Shown here: positions 45,502-55,042 of the stretch, one piece after another
Layout of the letters: each line of letters begins with the position of its first letter
Numbering within the stretch: position 1 is the first letter of the stretch
From: Kaistella palustris DSM 21579
GTDB taxonomy: Bacteria; Bacteroidota; Bacteroidia; Flavobacteriales; Weeksellaceae
Assembly: GCF_000422265.1 (NCBI RefSeq)
Contig: NZ_KE383813.1
Span: 111,919 to 175,918 of the forward strand
Reading direction: 5' to 3'
DNA: 64,000 bases
Notes under the pieces: model-generated
Told to the model about the DNA's origin: nothing
Seen by the model: only the letters and a program-made list of their open reading frames with translations
Databases searched by the model: none
Made by a program: the position numbers and the translations under genes

Positions 45502-46746
45502 ATGCCTACTTTCAAACCTTTTCGGGGAATCCGTCCCAACGAAGATTTCGTCGACATATTTCCTACACATCCATTAGATAACTTTTCGCAGGAAGTCATT
45601 AATGAAAAAGCTCAGACTGACTCATCGTACATTCAGATGATCAAGCCGTATGTAGTAAGCAAATCCAAAGATATCAACAGAAACCTGCGAAAAATAAGAA
45701 CCAATTTCGAAGAACTGCTCGATGATAAAAAACTCGTGCAGGACAGTTCCTCCTATTACCTTTATGAGCAGTTTTTACCCAATAAATCCACCTACCGCGG
45801 ACTTTTGGGTTTGGTAAGTGTAGATGATTTCCGGAACGGAAAAATTAAAAAACACGAATCTACGCTCACCCATAAAAAGGAGAAACTGGCATTTTATCTG
45901 GATAAAGTTAACCTTCAGGCAGAACCTGTGCTCCTGACTTATATCGCCAATCCTAAGGTAGAACTCCTGATGAACCATGAGGAGAAAAATATTCCTATCC
46001 TGAATTACCTGGATGATACCGGCACGCGACACAAGATCTGGCGTATAGATAACCGGTTGAAAATGCAGCAGTTCAAGGAGGTACTGGAGCAGATCGATTC
46101 ATTCTATATTGCCGACGGACACCACAGAATCGGCAGTGCAGCGCTGAACGCTGACAATCAAAAAGAGAAGAACAAAAAGCACACAGGCACAGAACATTAT
46201 AATTTCGTTTTCAGTTTCCTGGTTTCGAATCAGTCTATTAAAATACACGATTATAACAGGCTTATTTCTGACCTGAACGGACTTTCGGAAGAAGAATTCC
46301 TGAACCGCATCGGCGAAAATTTTCTGGTTCACGAAAAAGGAACTTCACCGTACTACCCTTCTCAGAAATTCCATATTTCCATGTATCTCGGCGGCAAATT
46401 CTATTCGCTGCATGTAAAACATGACCTGCGGAAACAGCAAAGTGATATGAACGATCTTGACCATTTTCTGCTGGAGGAATTTATTTTCAAAGACATACTC
46501 AGCATCAATGATCCGAAAACCACTGAGCGCATAACCTATCTTAAAGGTTGTTCGAGTGTCGACGGCATTAATAAAATCAAGGAAGAAGTCGATTCCGGCG
46601 CATATAAAGTGGGATTTGGAATTTATCCGGTGAGTTTTAATGACCTGCGAAAGGTATCTGACCAGAATATCAAAATGCCGCCTAAGTGTACTTATATCGA
46701 ACCCAAACTCGTGACAGCGCTTATTATGTACGATATGAAACAGTAA
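45502..46746 (+). CDS. DUF1015 family protein linked to serine biosynthesis
   Basis: A 414-residue protein starting at ATG 45502, 4 nt after the serA stop (a longer frame from 45286 would run through serA). It opens with TFKPFRGIRPNEDFVDIFP, as DUF1015 proteins do, and contains FYIADGHHRIGSAAL near residue 200. The DGHHR motif recalls the ParB/sulfiredoxin-like active site of archaeal serine kinase SerK. The gene is translationally close to serC-serA, and no phosphoserine phosphatase (serB) lies in the window, so a role in the phosphoserine-serine step is a reasonable inference. No experimental role is claimed. Confidence 0.85.
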   Translation: MPTFKPFRGIRPNEDFVDIFPTHPLDNFSQEVINEKAQTDSSYIQMIKPYVVSKSKDINRNLRKIRTNFEELLDDKKLVQDSSSYYLYEQFLPNKSTYRGLLGLVSVDDFRNGKIKKHESTLTHKKEKLAFYLDKVNLQAEPVLLTYIANPKVELLMNHEEKNIPILNYLDDTGTRHKIWRIDNRLKMQQFKEVLEQIDSFYIADGHHRIGSAALNADNQKEKNKKHTGTEHYNFVFSFLVSNQSIKIHDYNRLISDLNGLSEEEFLNRIGENFLVHEKGTSPYYPSQKFHISMYLGGKFYSLHVKHDLRKQQSDMNDLDHFLLEEFIFKDILSINDPKTTERITYLKGCSSVDGINKIKEEVDSGAYKVGFGIYPVSFNDLRKVSDQNIKMPPKCTYIEPKLVTALIMYDMKQ

Positions 46747-46798
46747 AGCATTTTCATAAATTTTGTTTAAATTTGGGTTTATCAATTCAAGTAAACCT

Positions 46799-48163
46799 AT
46801 GAAATATTCTCTGATCAAAATACTTCCGCTCTTTCTGGGCGGAATTTTATTTTCCCAAACTCCGCAGGACTCCATTCAGTTCAAACACATTGCCGATGAA
46901 ATGTTGGTTAATGGAACCGCTTATGAGGGCCTGCGCGATCTCACGCAAAATATCGGTCACCGCTTAAGTGGTTCCGAAGCGTACGAAAAAGCCACAGACT
47001 GGGCAGTCCAGAAATTAAAAGAAGCTGGCGCAGATAAGGTCTGGAAAGAAGATGTGATGGTGCCGGTGTGGGTGCGCGGCAAAGAGTCGCTGCAGATAAA
47101 AGCCAGTGACGGTGAATGGAAAACACTTCGTATGACGTCTCTGGGAAACTCCGAAGGATCGAACGGAAAAGATGTAGAAGCGGAGATCATCTTCGTAAAA
47201 AATAAGGCAGATTTCGATAAACTGCCGGACAATGCCATAAAAGGAAAAATTGTCTTTTTTAATTATGCCTTTAACCAAAAGTTTATTTCTACCGGTCAGG
47301 CTTATGGTGATGCGGGAATTTACCGCCGTTCGGCTGCGTCCTGGGCCGGCAAGCGCGGTGCAAAAGCAGTGATCATCCGCTCACTTTCTTCTGCTTTAGA
47401 CGACGTTCCACATACGGGAATGATGACTTATGATAAAGATGACACCGCCAGAATTCCTGCCGTAGCCATTGGGCCAAAAAGTTCCGACGAACTGGAGAAA
47501 GCACTGCAAACGCTGAAAATCACCGCAAAACTGAACTCCAACTGCGGAATGAAGGGTGAAAAACTGAGCCATTCCGTAATTGGAGAAATTACCGGTAACA
47601 AAGATCAGAGCGTCATCGTAGCCGGTGGACACCTGGATTCCTGGGACGTGGGCGAAGGTGCACAGGACGATGGCGCCGGCATTGTTCAAAGCATTGAAAT
47701 CCTGCGGACCTTCAAAAGTTTAGGTTTAAATAACAACCACACCCTTCGCGTTGTATGTTTTGCCAACGAAGAAAATGGTGTGCGTGGCGGAAGACAGTAC
47801 GCCAAAAATGTAAAGGAAAAAAATGAAAAACACATCTTCGCCGTGGAGAGTGATGGCGGAGGCTTCACGCCGAGAGGTTTTGGCTTGGTGATGACGCCTG
47901 ATAAAAGAAAACAGGTTCAGTCCTGGCGCGCACTTTTTCTGCCGTATGGCGTTCACAACTTTGAATATCAGTATGCCGGAACCGACATCGAACCTTTAGA
48001 GGTACTGGGTGTTCCTTTAGCAGAACTAAGTCCCGATTCACAGCGCTACTTCGACATCCACCATTCCGAGGAAGATACATTCGATAAGGTAAACCGAAGA
48101 GAACTGTTGTTGGGTGCGGCGGTAATGGGGCAACTTATTTACATGGTTGATAAAAACTGGTAA
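46799..48163 (+). CDS. M28 family zinc peptidase, secreted (carboxypeptidase Q-like)
   Basis: A 454-residue protein from ATG 46799 with a signal peptide (MKYSLIKILPLFLGGILFSQ). A PA-domain-like insert lies at about 110-240. Zinc ligands of the M28 core: GGHLDSWDVGEGAQDDGAG (His, bridging Asp), ANEENG (Glu pair), VESDGGG (Asp) and HHSEEDTFD (His). It is predicted to cleave peptides in the periplasm or outside the cell. A TAAATTTG box at 46768-46775 lies 24 nt before the start. The stop codon overlaps the dgkA start (TAATG). Confidence 0.93.
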   Translation: MKYSLIKILPLFLGGILFSQTPQDSIQFKHIADEMLVNGTAYEGLRDLTQNIGHRLSGSEAYEKATDWAVQKLKEAGADKVWKEDVMVPVWVRGKESLQIKASDGEWKTLRMTSLGNSEGSNGKDVEAEIIFVKNKADFDKLPDNAIKGKIVFFNYAFNQKFISTGQAYGDAGIYRRSAASWAGKRGAKAVIIRSLSSALDDVPHTGMMTYDKDDTARIPAVAIGPKSSDELEKALQTLKITAKLNSNCGMKGEKLSHSVIGEITGNKDQSVIVAGGHLDSWDVGEGAQDDGAGIVQSIEILRTFKSLGLNNNHTLRVVCFANEENGVRGGRQYAKNVKEKNEKHIFAVESDGGGFTPRGFGLVMTPDKRKQVQSWRALFLPYGVHNFEYQYAGTDIEPLEVLGVPLAELSPDSQRYFDIHHSEEDTFDKVNRRELLLGAAVMGQLIYMVDKNW

Positions 48164-48516
48164 TGAGGAAACCTCCTTTCCATAAAAGTTTAAGTAACGC
48201 TGTAAAAGGAGTTTTATGGATGCTCAGATCCGAGCGCAACTTTCAGCTGGAAGTTCTTGCGATGCTCCTCAATTTATTCTTAATAGTATTTCTGAGCTTA
48301 ACACCGACTGACGCTGCACTTATTCTAATTGTATGTTTTGCGGTGTTAAGCCTGGAAATTCTGAATACATGCGCCGAAAAGCTATGCGATTTGGTGCAGC
48401 CCGACTTCGACGAAAGAATTAAAATCATCAAAGACATAGCGGCAGGCGCTGTGGTTCTAATGGCCACCGCATCTGTATTGGTGGGAGTTCTGGTATATAC
48501 TAAATATCTTTTTTAA
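48163..48516 (+). CDS. dgkA: diacylglycerol kinase family protein
   Basis: A 117-residue membrane protein with three hydrophobic helices. It has the DgkA/undecaprenol kinase pattern: SLSNAVKGVLWMLRSERNFQLE at the N-terminus and EILNTCAEKLCDLV...IKIIKDIAAGAVVLMA. The catalytic-site Glu and Asn of the E-x-x-N-x-x-x-E motif are kept (Cys replaces the usual Thr-Ala pair partly). It phosphorylates diacylglycerol or undecaprenol in the inner membrane. Coupled to the M28 gene by a 1-nt overlap; its 3' end overlaps the convergent patatin gene by 17 nt. Confidence 0.93.
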   Translation: MRKPPFHKSLSNAVKGVLWMLRSERNFQLEVLAMLLNLFLIVFLSLTPTDAALILIVCFAVLSLEILNTCAEKLCDLVQPDFDERIKIIKDIAAGAVVLMATASVLVGVLVYTKYLF

Positions 48517-49294
48517 AGACCATACCGTCGTAGGAAGTTTTTGCTGCGCTGTACCCGATGTCGAAAATCTCTTCCAGGCGGTTGGCTTTGCGCTCAAAAG
48601 TGCCGTAGTTTGCCAGTTTTTTGGTGGTGATGAGCCAGTCGCAGTATGCAAATTTGTGAATTTCGGTTCGGTGCGACAGCAGCTCGTAAGCGCGCGTTGT
48701 AACCGCTTTTATAGTATTTAAATCTGCAATTTCTACATCCTGCGGTGGCGAAACGTATACGCCGATCAGCCTTTCGCACGTACCGTGGATGATATCCGCC
48801 GGAAAATTATTGAGCACACCGCCATCACTGAACATCTCGTTACCTACAATATATGGAACGGTGATCCCGGGAATGGAGCACGAGGCGATTACGGCATCTA
48901 CAATTCTATCTTCGGCCTGAAAAATTTTCTGCTCACCGGAAACAAGTTCTGTAGCGACGATTTTTAATTCAACGTCGAGGTCACCGATCTTCATATCCTC
49001 AAAAACCGGCGTAAGGTAATTTGAAAATATCATTGACGAGACAAGTCCTGGCTTATTGAACGCGAAATGGGTCCAGTGAAAAAAATATACTGATTTAAAA
49101 AAGTCCAGGATTTCCTGCGGCGTTTTATGAACTGCATACAGCGCCCCCACTATGGAGCCGGCACTGCAGCAGGCCAAAACGTCAGCGCGAATATTTTTTT
49201 CCGCTAAAAACTTTAAGACACCGGCGTGGGCAACACCGCGGGTTCCGCCTCCGGATAAGACCATACCCAATTTGTGTTTAGAATCAACTGACAT
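48500..49294 (-). CDS. patatin-like phospholipase family protein
   Basis: A 264-residue protein. The oxyanion loop GMVLSGGGTRGVAHAGVL, the nucleophile elbow ACCSAGSIVGALYA and the catalytic Asp in FSDGGVLNNFPADI give the Ser-Asp dyad of patatins. The elbow reads C-x-S-x-G rather than G-x-S-x-G, a mild variation. No signal peptide, so it acts inside the cell on lipid acyl esters. It overlaps the CCC1-like gene upstream by 11 nt (one operon) and dgkA downstream by 17 nt on the opposite strand. Confidence 0.9.
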   Translation of the reverse strand: MSVDSKHKLGMVLSGGGTRGVAHAGVLKFLAEKNIRADVLACCSAGSIVGALYAVHKTPQEILDFFKSVYFFHWTHFAFNKPGLVSSMIFSNYLTPVFEDMKIGDLDVELKIVATELVSGEQKIFQAEDRIVDAVIASCSIPGITVPYIVGNEMFSDGGVLNNFPADIIHGTCERLIGVYVSPPQDVEIADLNTIKAVTTRAYELLSHRTEIHKFAYCDWLITTKKLANYGTFERKANRLEEIFDIGYSAAKTSYDGMVFKKDI

Positions 49295-49985
49295 TTACAC
49301 CAAATAAATAACCGGTAAGCGCCGAAGCCAACATCGCCAATGTCCCCCAAACGGTCACACGTACCACCGAATCTAAAATATGGGAGCCGCCGCCACGTGC
49401 GGACAGATAACCAAGAATAATTAAAAATAAAATGGTAAAACCGTACTGGTAATACATCATGTGATCAATCGGCAGAAATATGCTAACCATAAGCGGCAAA
49501 ATACCTCCGGCTATAAAAGAAGCGCCACTGGCTAATGCCGCCTGCAGTGGCTGCGCTTTCATGATTTCGTTGATCCCGAGTTCATCCCTCGCGTGTGCTT
49601 CCAGGGCGTTGTGTTCGTGTAGCTGTTCGGCCACCTGCAAAGCCAGCTCCGGAGTGAGGCCTCTTTTTACATAGATCTTTGCCAGTTCGTGCATTTCGTG
49701 TTCCGGCATTTCTTCGAGTTCTTTTGCTTCGCGTTTTAAGTCCGCAGCTTCAATATCTGCCTGCGAACTTACAGACACATATTCACCCGCTGCCATTGCG
49801 AAAACGCCGGCAACAAGTCCGGCGAGTGATGCCAACACCAAAACATCTTTTGAACTGCCTGCGGCCGAAACACCAACTGCAATACTGGCAACCGATAAAA
49901 TCCCATCATTTGCGCCGAGAACAGCCGCGCGGATCCAGTTGCTACGGTTGATAAAATGATCTTCGAACTGAATTTCGTTTTCCAT
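49284..49985 (-). CDS. VIT1/CCC1 family metal transporter
   Basis: A 233-residue membrane protein. The N-terminal helix ends in RAAVLGANDGILSVASIAVG, the family signature. A charged cytoplasmic loop (about 70-135, rich in Glu and His: AADLKREAKELEEMPEHEMH) follows, as in plant VIT1, where it binds metal. The C-terminus has three further helices. The family moves Fe(II) or Mn(II). It is co-operonic with the patatin gene, a link without obvious functional logic. Confidence 0.93.
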   Translation of the reverse strand: MENEIQFEDHFINRSNWIRAAVLGANDGILSVASIAVGVSAAGSSKDVLVLASLAGLVAGVFAMAAGEYVSVSSQADIEAADLKREAKELEEMPEHEMHELAKIYVKRGLTPELALQVAEQLHEHNALEAHARDELGINEIMKAQPLQAALASGASFIAGGILPLMVSIFLPIDHMMYYQYGFTILFLIILGYLSARGGGSHILDSVVRVTVWGTLAMLASALTGYLFGVNVS

Positions 49986-50194
49986 AAGGTAAAAATAAAA
50001 AAAACTTCAGTTAAATGGCTTTAGTTTCTGAAGAGTGTTGGTATTTTTTGAAGTGTTGTTAAAAAAAACTGTCACGGACTGCAAATCCGCGACATCGGCT
50101 TATAATCTTTAAACTTAATATTCATATCATTGATTATCAATACTTAAAGATACAAAACAACCATAAAATAAACAATAATTTTCAAAACAAATCA

Positions 50195-50222
50195 CAAAAA
50201 AACCGCCTCAGTTTTGAGACGG
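50195..50222 (-). terminator. rho-independent terminator after lpdA
   Basis: A stem CCGCCTCA / TGAGACGG with one mismatch and GTTT loop; on the minus strand it is followed by a T run. It lies about 38 nt past the lpdA stop. Confidence 0.82.
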
Positions 50223-50259
50223 CGTCATCAGTATTTTGTCAAAAAATATTTAGAATATT

Positions 50260-51651
50260 TTAGATGTGAATCACCTCGCCATAAGCGGCCGCAACTGCTT
50301 CCATTACTGCTTCTGAAATTGTTGGATGCGGGTGAATTGACTTCAGCACTTCATGGCCGGTAGTTTCTAATTTACGTGCTACAACCGCTTCCGCGATCAT
50401 ATCGGTTACACCGTCGCCCACCATATGACAACCAAGCCATTCGCCGTATTTCGCATCGAAAATTACTTTGATGAAACCATCGGTATCGCCGTTGGCAGTG
50501 GCCTTTCCGGACGCTGAGAACGGAAACTTCCCTACTTTCAGTTCGTAACCTTTTTCTTTCGCCTGCTTTTCAGTCAGTCCTACAGACGCCACCTCGGGAT
50601 GAGCATAAGTACAGCCCGGGATATTACCGTAATCAATCTTTTCTACATGAAGTCCCTTGATCTTTTCTATACAGGTAATTCCTTCGGCCGAAGCCACGTG
50701 AGCTAAAGCCTGGGTTGGCAGAATATCACCAATTGCGTAATATCCCGGAACCGAAGTTTCGTACCACTCATTGACCAAAACTTTTCCTTTTTCGGTTTTA
50801 ATGCCCACTTCCTCAAAACCCTGACCTTCAATATTTGAGGCAATTCCCACTGCGGACAGCAGAATATCGGCTTCTAAAGTGATGTTCCCTTTTGCTGTTT
50901 TTACCGTGGCTTTTACACCATTTCCGGAAGTGTCCACAGATTCTACAGAAGCATTGGTCATAATTTCAATACCCGATTTCTTCAGGGATTTTTCAACGTG
51001 CTTTGAAGTATCTTCGTCTTCAACAGGTAAAATCACAGGCATAAATTCTACAATGGTCACCTTCGTTCCCATGGAATTATAGAAATCGGCAAACTCCACA
51101 CCGATCGCACCTGAGCCAACAACGATCATTGATTTAGGCTGTTCCGGCAGGTTCAGCGCCTGTCTGTAACCAATGACTTTTTTGCCGTCCTGCGGAAGGT
51201 TGGGCAATTCGCGGGAACGCGCACCGGTTGCTATAATGATATGTTCGGCTGAATATTCGGTGGCTTTACCGTCGTTACCGGTCACAGAAACTTTTTTGCC
51301 TTTTTGTACTTTGGCTGTTCCCATGATCACGTCGATCTTATTCTTCTTCATTAAGAAAGCAATACCGCCGCTCATTTTCTGCGCCACGCCTCTGCTTCGC
51401 TGAATCACTTTTGAGAAATCGAAACCCGGATTTTCTATTTTATTAAGTCCGTAATCCTCTGTATGTTTTAAGTAATTGAAAACGTGTGCTGATTTCAGAA
51501 GTGCTTTGGTAGGAATACAACCCCAGTTAAGGCAAATTCCGCCCAGACTTTCTTTTTCTATAATAGCGGTTTTAAAACCAAGTTGTGCCGCTCTGATTGC
51601 TGTAACGTAACCACCGGGACCACTTCCGATGACAATAATATCGTAGTTCAT
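50260..51651 (-). CDS. lpdA: dihydrolipoyl dehydrogenase (E3)
   Basis: A 463-residue flavoprotein. FAD-binding YDIIVIGSGPGGYVTAIRAA; redox disulfide in GGICLNWGCIPTKALL; NAD-binding VVGSGAIGVEFADFYNSMG; the C-terminal His-Glu pair in HPHPTISEAVMEA. It reoxidises dihydrolipoamide in 2-oxoacid dehydrogenase complexes. The fused E1 gene lies 213 bp upstream on the same strand with a terminator between, so the two form a functional group but separate transcripts. Confidence 0.97.
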   Translation of the reverse strand: MNYDIIVIGSGPGGYVTAIRAAQLGFKTAIIEKESLGGICLNWGCIPTKALLKSAHVFNYLKHTEDYGLNKIENPGFDFSKVIQRSRGVAQKMSGGIAFLMKKNKIDVIMGTAKVQKGKKVSVTGNDGKATEYSAEHIIIATGARSRELPNLPQDGKKVIGYRQALNLPEQPKSMIVVGSGAIGVEFADFYNSMGTKVTIVEFMPVILPVEDEDTSKHVEKSLKKSGIEIMTNASVESVDTSGNGVKATVKTAKGNITLEADILLSAVGIASNIEGQGFEEVGIKTEKGKVLVNEWYETSVPGYYAIGDILPTQALAHVASAEGITCIEKIKGLHVEKIDYGNIPGCTYAHPEVASVGLTEKQAKEKGYELKVGKFPFSASGKATANGDTDGFIKVIFDAKYGEWLGCHMVGDGVTDMIAEAVVARKLETTGHEVLKSIHPHPTISEAVMEAVAAAYGEVIHI

Positions 51652-51800
51652 CTTTATAAATTTGATGCGAATTTACGGAAACTTTCTGAGGTTTTATACA
51701 GATTACAGGGCTGATATTTCCCTTAACAAGTCAGTTTCTCTCAAGTTTTAATTATTTCGAAAAATCCAACAATAAATGTTAATCTGATTTAATTTTACCA

Positions 51801-51833
51801 AAAAAAACCCTTTCAGATTTAATCCAAAAGGGT
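51801..51833 (-). terminator. rho-independent terminator after the fused E1 gene
   Basis: A stem ACCCTTT / AAAGGGT with a 13-nt loop; the minus-strand exit is a T run. It lies about 32 nt after the E1 stop. Confidence 0.75.
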
Positions 51834-51864
51834 ATGTTTTATTTTCAAAAGTTTTCGGTTTAAT

Positions 51865-54294
51865 CTAAACTGCCGGAAATTTTTCGGGATTCACTTCATT
51901 AAATAAACCGTAGATCTTCTCCACCATATCATCAACACTCGGTTTGCTGAAATAATCACCATCGCTTGCATAAGGCGGACGGTGGTTTTCGGCCGAAATA
52001 GTAAGCGGATCAGAGTCCAGATATCTGAAGGCTTTCTGCTTCTCCAGGATTTGTTGTAGAATAAAAGCAGAAGTTCCACCTTGCACATCTTCATCAATGA
52101 CAACGAGGCGGTTGGTTTTCTTTACACTTTCCAGAATATCATGGCTGAGATCAAAAGGAACCAACGACTGAACATCGATCACTTCCGCAGAAATACCCAT
52201 TTTATCGAGCTCCTGTGCAGCTTCCATCACAAGTCTCCACGTGGAACCGTAGGTAACCAAAGTAACATCTGAACCTTCTTTGGTCACTTCAATTTTCCCT
52301 ACAGGCACTGTAAATTCTCCTAAATTATCCGGCTGTTTTTCCTTCAGGCGGTAACCGTTCAGGCATTCGACGATCAGCGCGGGCTCATCACTTTGTAACA
52401 TCGTATTATAAAAACCGGCGGCTTTGGTAAGATTTCGTGGAACAAGGATCAAAATCCCTTTTGAAAGATTTATAATTCCGGCCATTGGCGAGCCAGAGTG
52501 CCAAATACCCTCTAGGCGGTGACCGCGTGTTCTGATAATTAACGGTGCTTTTTGTCCGCCCTTGGTTCGGTATTGCACGGTAGCCAAATCATCGCTCATG
52601 CCTTGCAGACAGTAGAGAATATAATCCAGATACTGAATCTCAGCAATCGGTCTTAAACCGCGCATGGCCATTCCGATTCCCTGGCCCAGAATTGTGGCTT
52701 CGCGGATTCCTGTATCGGCAATTCTTACCTCACCGTATTTTTCCTGAAGCCCTTCAAGACCTTGATTTACGTCACCGATATTTCCGGCGTCTTCACCGAA
52801 AATAAGTGTTTCGGGATATTTACTGAAGATCTTATCGAAGTTGTTCCGTACCACTACTCTGCCATCCACGGTTTCGGAAATGTCGGAAAACACGGCTGGA
52901 ATTTCTTTTACGTTGGTCGCTTTCCACTCGCTTTGCGAATAAAGATGTGAGGAATAATTGTCTTTTTCGGTGGCAAACAGTTCTTTGAACTTTGTCTCAA
53001 TTCTGGAACGTTCCGCACTTTGAGATCCGCGCGTCAGCATTAATGATTTTCTTACCAAGTGGAAGATATCACGTTTAGCCGGCGAAATCACTTTCTTATA
53101 AGCCTCGATTTCCGCTGCGATCGCGTCATTATTGTTTCTAAGGTTTTCTACTAAGGGAAGAAGTTCTTCTCTTACAGTTTGAATGGCTTTCTGATAACTT
53201 TCCCAGGCTTTTTTCTGACCTTCCTTTACGAATTTTTTCGCCTCATTTTCAATTTGCTCCAGTTCTTCAGCCGTTGCAAGCTGCTGTTCTGCACCTTCTA
53301 TTTCGATGGAATAATCCAGGATCCACTCCCGGAATTTTCGGAGCCCATCAAACTCACCTTCCCATTTTAGGCGGTCTTCACTTTTGTATCTCTCATGTGA
53401 GCCCGAAGTTGAATGTCCCTGTGGCTGCGTAACTTCTACCACATGCACGACAACAGGAATACTTTCAGTTCGGGCAAAATGCTCCGCGCGTGCAAAAGCG
53501 TCCAGCAAGGCAGGATAATCCCAGGCTTTGACCTGAATAATCTCGCAACCCTGGTTTTCACCTTCTTTTCTCTGAAATCCCGAAAGCATTTCGGCAATAT
53601 CTGCTTTTGCTCTTTGGTTTTGGGTCGGAACGGATATTCCGTAACCGTCGTCCCAGATCGCTGTGATCATTGGCACCTGGAGTGCACACGCAGCATTTAA
53701 GCTTTCCCAGAAATGACCTTCTGCCGTGGATGCATCACCGATTGTTCCGAAAGCTACTTCACTTCCTTTGTTTGAAAATTTTTCTGAACCTTCAAACTGT
53801 ACAGATTTATACACTTTTGAAGCCAGCGCAAGTCCCAGCAGCCGTGGCATTTGGCCGGCTGTCGGCGAAATGTCGGAGGAAATATTTTTCTGTTTCGTAA
53901 GATCTTTCCAGCTGCCGTCTTGATTTAAACTTCTTGTGGCATAATGGCCGTTCATCTGGCGGCCGGCAGATGCAGGCTCGCGCTCTACACTTGTATCTGC
54001 ATAAAGCTGTGCAAAGAAACTTTCTACAGTTAACGCGTCGATGGCGAGGGCAAACGTTTGGTCGCGGTAATATCCTGAACGAAAGTCACCGTTCCGAAAG
54101 ACTTTGGCCATGGCAAGTTGTGGTAATTCTTTACCGTCGCCAAAGATCCCAAATTTTGCTTTTCCCGTAAGCACCTCGCGCCGGCCGAGATAGGACAGTT
54201 CGCGGGAAATCCGTCCCAACCTGTAATCGTCGAGGATTTGGTTTTTAAAGTCCTCGAAGGAAATTTGCTGGGTTTCGATATAGGTGGCTTCCAT
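51865..54294 (-). CDS. fused 2-oxoacid dehydrogenase E1 alpha/beta (thiamin diphosphate)
   Basis: An 809-residue fusion. The alpha half (about 1-400) has the thiamin diphosphate motif GDASTAEGHFWESLNAACAL. The beta half (about 465-809) starts SETVDGRVVVRNNFDKIFSK and contains GEDAGNIGDVNQGLEG, EIQYLDYI and HRPPYASDGDYFS. This single-chain E1 is common in Bacteroidota and is usually assigned to branched-chain 2-oxoacids or pyruvate; the sequence alone does not settle which. It decarboxylates the acid and acylates the E2 lipoyl group. E2 is not in the window; E3 (lpdA) is downstream. Confidence 0.94.
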   Translation of the reverse strand: MEATYIETQQISFEDFKNQILDDYRLGRISRELSYLGRREVLTGKAKFGIFGDGKELPQLAMAKVFRNGDFRSGYYRDQTFALAIDALTVESFFAQLYADTSVEREPASAGRQMNGHYATRSLNQDGSWKDLTKQKNISSDISPTAGQMPRLLGLALASKVYKSVQFEGSEKFSNKGSEVAFGTIGDASTAEGHFWESLNAACALQVPMITAIWDDGYGISVPTQNQRAKADIAEMLSGFQRKEGENQGCEIIQVKAWDYPALLDAFARAEHFARTESIPVVVHVVEVTQPQGHSTSGSHERYKSEDRLKWEGEFDGLRKFREWILDYSIEIEGAEQQLATAEELEQIENEAKKFVKEGQKKAWESYQKAIQTVREELLPLVENLRNNNDAIAAEIEAYKKVISPAKRDIFHLVRKSLMLTRGSQSAERSRIETKFKELFATEKDNYSSHLYSQSEWKATNVKEIPAVFSDISETVDGRVVVRNNFDKIFSKYPETLIFGEDAGNIGDVNQGLEGLQEKYGEVRIADTGIREATILGQGIGMAMRGLRPIAEIQYLDYILYCLQGMSDDLATVQYRTKGGQKAPLIIRTRGHRLEGIWHSGSPMAGIINLSKGILILVPRNLTKAAGFYNTMLQSDEPALIVECLNGYRLKEKQPDNLGEFTVPVGKIEVTKEGSDVTLVTYGSTWRLVMEAAQELDKMGISAEVIDVQSLVPFDLSHDILESVKKTNRLVVIDEDVQGGTSAFILQQILEKQKAFRYLDSDPLTISAENHRPPYASDGDYFSKPSVDDMVEKIYGLFNEVNPEKFPAV

Positions 54295-54311
54295 ATAAAT
54301 CTTGATTTCTA

Positions 54312-54319
54312 CAAAGATA
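54312..54319 (-). promoter_or_regulatory. candidate -7 box of the fused E1 gene
   Basis: TATCTTTG on the minus strand, 18 nt before the ATG, matches TAnnTTTG; a TTTT stands about 19 bp upstream in place of TTTG. It implies a very short leader. Confidence 0.45.
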
Positions 54320-54434
54320 ATTAATTGAAACGATTTGGAAAACCTAGGAATTAAATATTTTATTGATTTAAAAAAAATGCGTGTTAAATTTTTATAATTC
54401 CATAATGTGTATTTTTACGTAAATAAATGAAACC

Positions 54435-54728
54435 ATGGAAAAAAAATCACCACACATTTTAAATGCGTCGTCGGGATTACTGGGATTTTGTCTTGTAATA
54501 CTCACATCGCTGGAAATCACAAAAATCAGCAACCGCACTTATATTGATGAGATCGCGGGAATTGCAAGTTTATGCCTGGCCACAAGTTGCTTTCTTTCTT
54601 TTATGGCGATCCGGTGTGTCAACGAGAAACGGGAAATTAAATATGAAAATGCGGCAGATTATCTGTTTATGACCGCTTTGTTCTGCATTTCAGCATCGGT
54701 GATTTTGGTGACTTTAAATATTTTTTAA
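54435..54728 (+). CDS. small membrane protein of unknown function
   Basis: A 97-residue protein with three predicted membrane helices (about 13-30, 42-60 and 76-95) separated by short charged loops, the second containing NEKREIKYENA. I do not recognise a family. It starts with MEKKSPHILN after a clear A-rich leader and is divergent to the E1 gene. No functional motif is seen. Confidence 0.7.
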   Translation: MEKKSPHILNASSGLLGFCLVILTSLEITKISNRTYIDEIAGIASLCLATSCFLSFMAIRCVNEKREIKYENAADYLFMTALFCISASVILVTLNIF

Positions 54729-55042
54729 AAAATTAGTTTTTACCTGAAGTTTTCGAAATTCCTATCATCAAATAAATGCCAATTTTATTTTAAAAACGAT
54801 CGGATCTATTCAGATTAAAACTTCAAATTAAATTACAGGCAAATATTATGTTCGGGTGAACGCTGGTTATGTTCCTTACAAAAAAAGATATTTCCGTGTT
54901 TTAGAAATTATTATTTGCAGTACTATTAAAAGCAAAAGTTGAAATTTGAATTTTTGAGATAGGTATATAAAACGATTCTTCCGCGAAACAATCCGCGGAA
55001 GAACCAACACAAATGATGAAAAAAAATATTTAGTTTAGGGGG
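54729..55042. other. non-coding region with one hairpin
   Basis: AT-rich and without genes. A perfect 10-bp hairpin TTCTTCCGCG / CGCGGAAGAA with an 8-nt loop lies at 54976-55003, 40 nt past the lipoprotein stop. It lacks a T run on either side, so it may be an RNA stabiliser or an atypical terminator. Confidence 0.5.
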
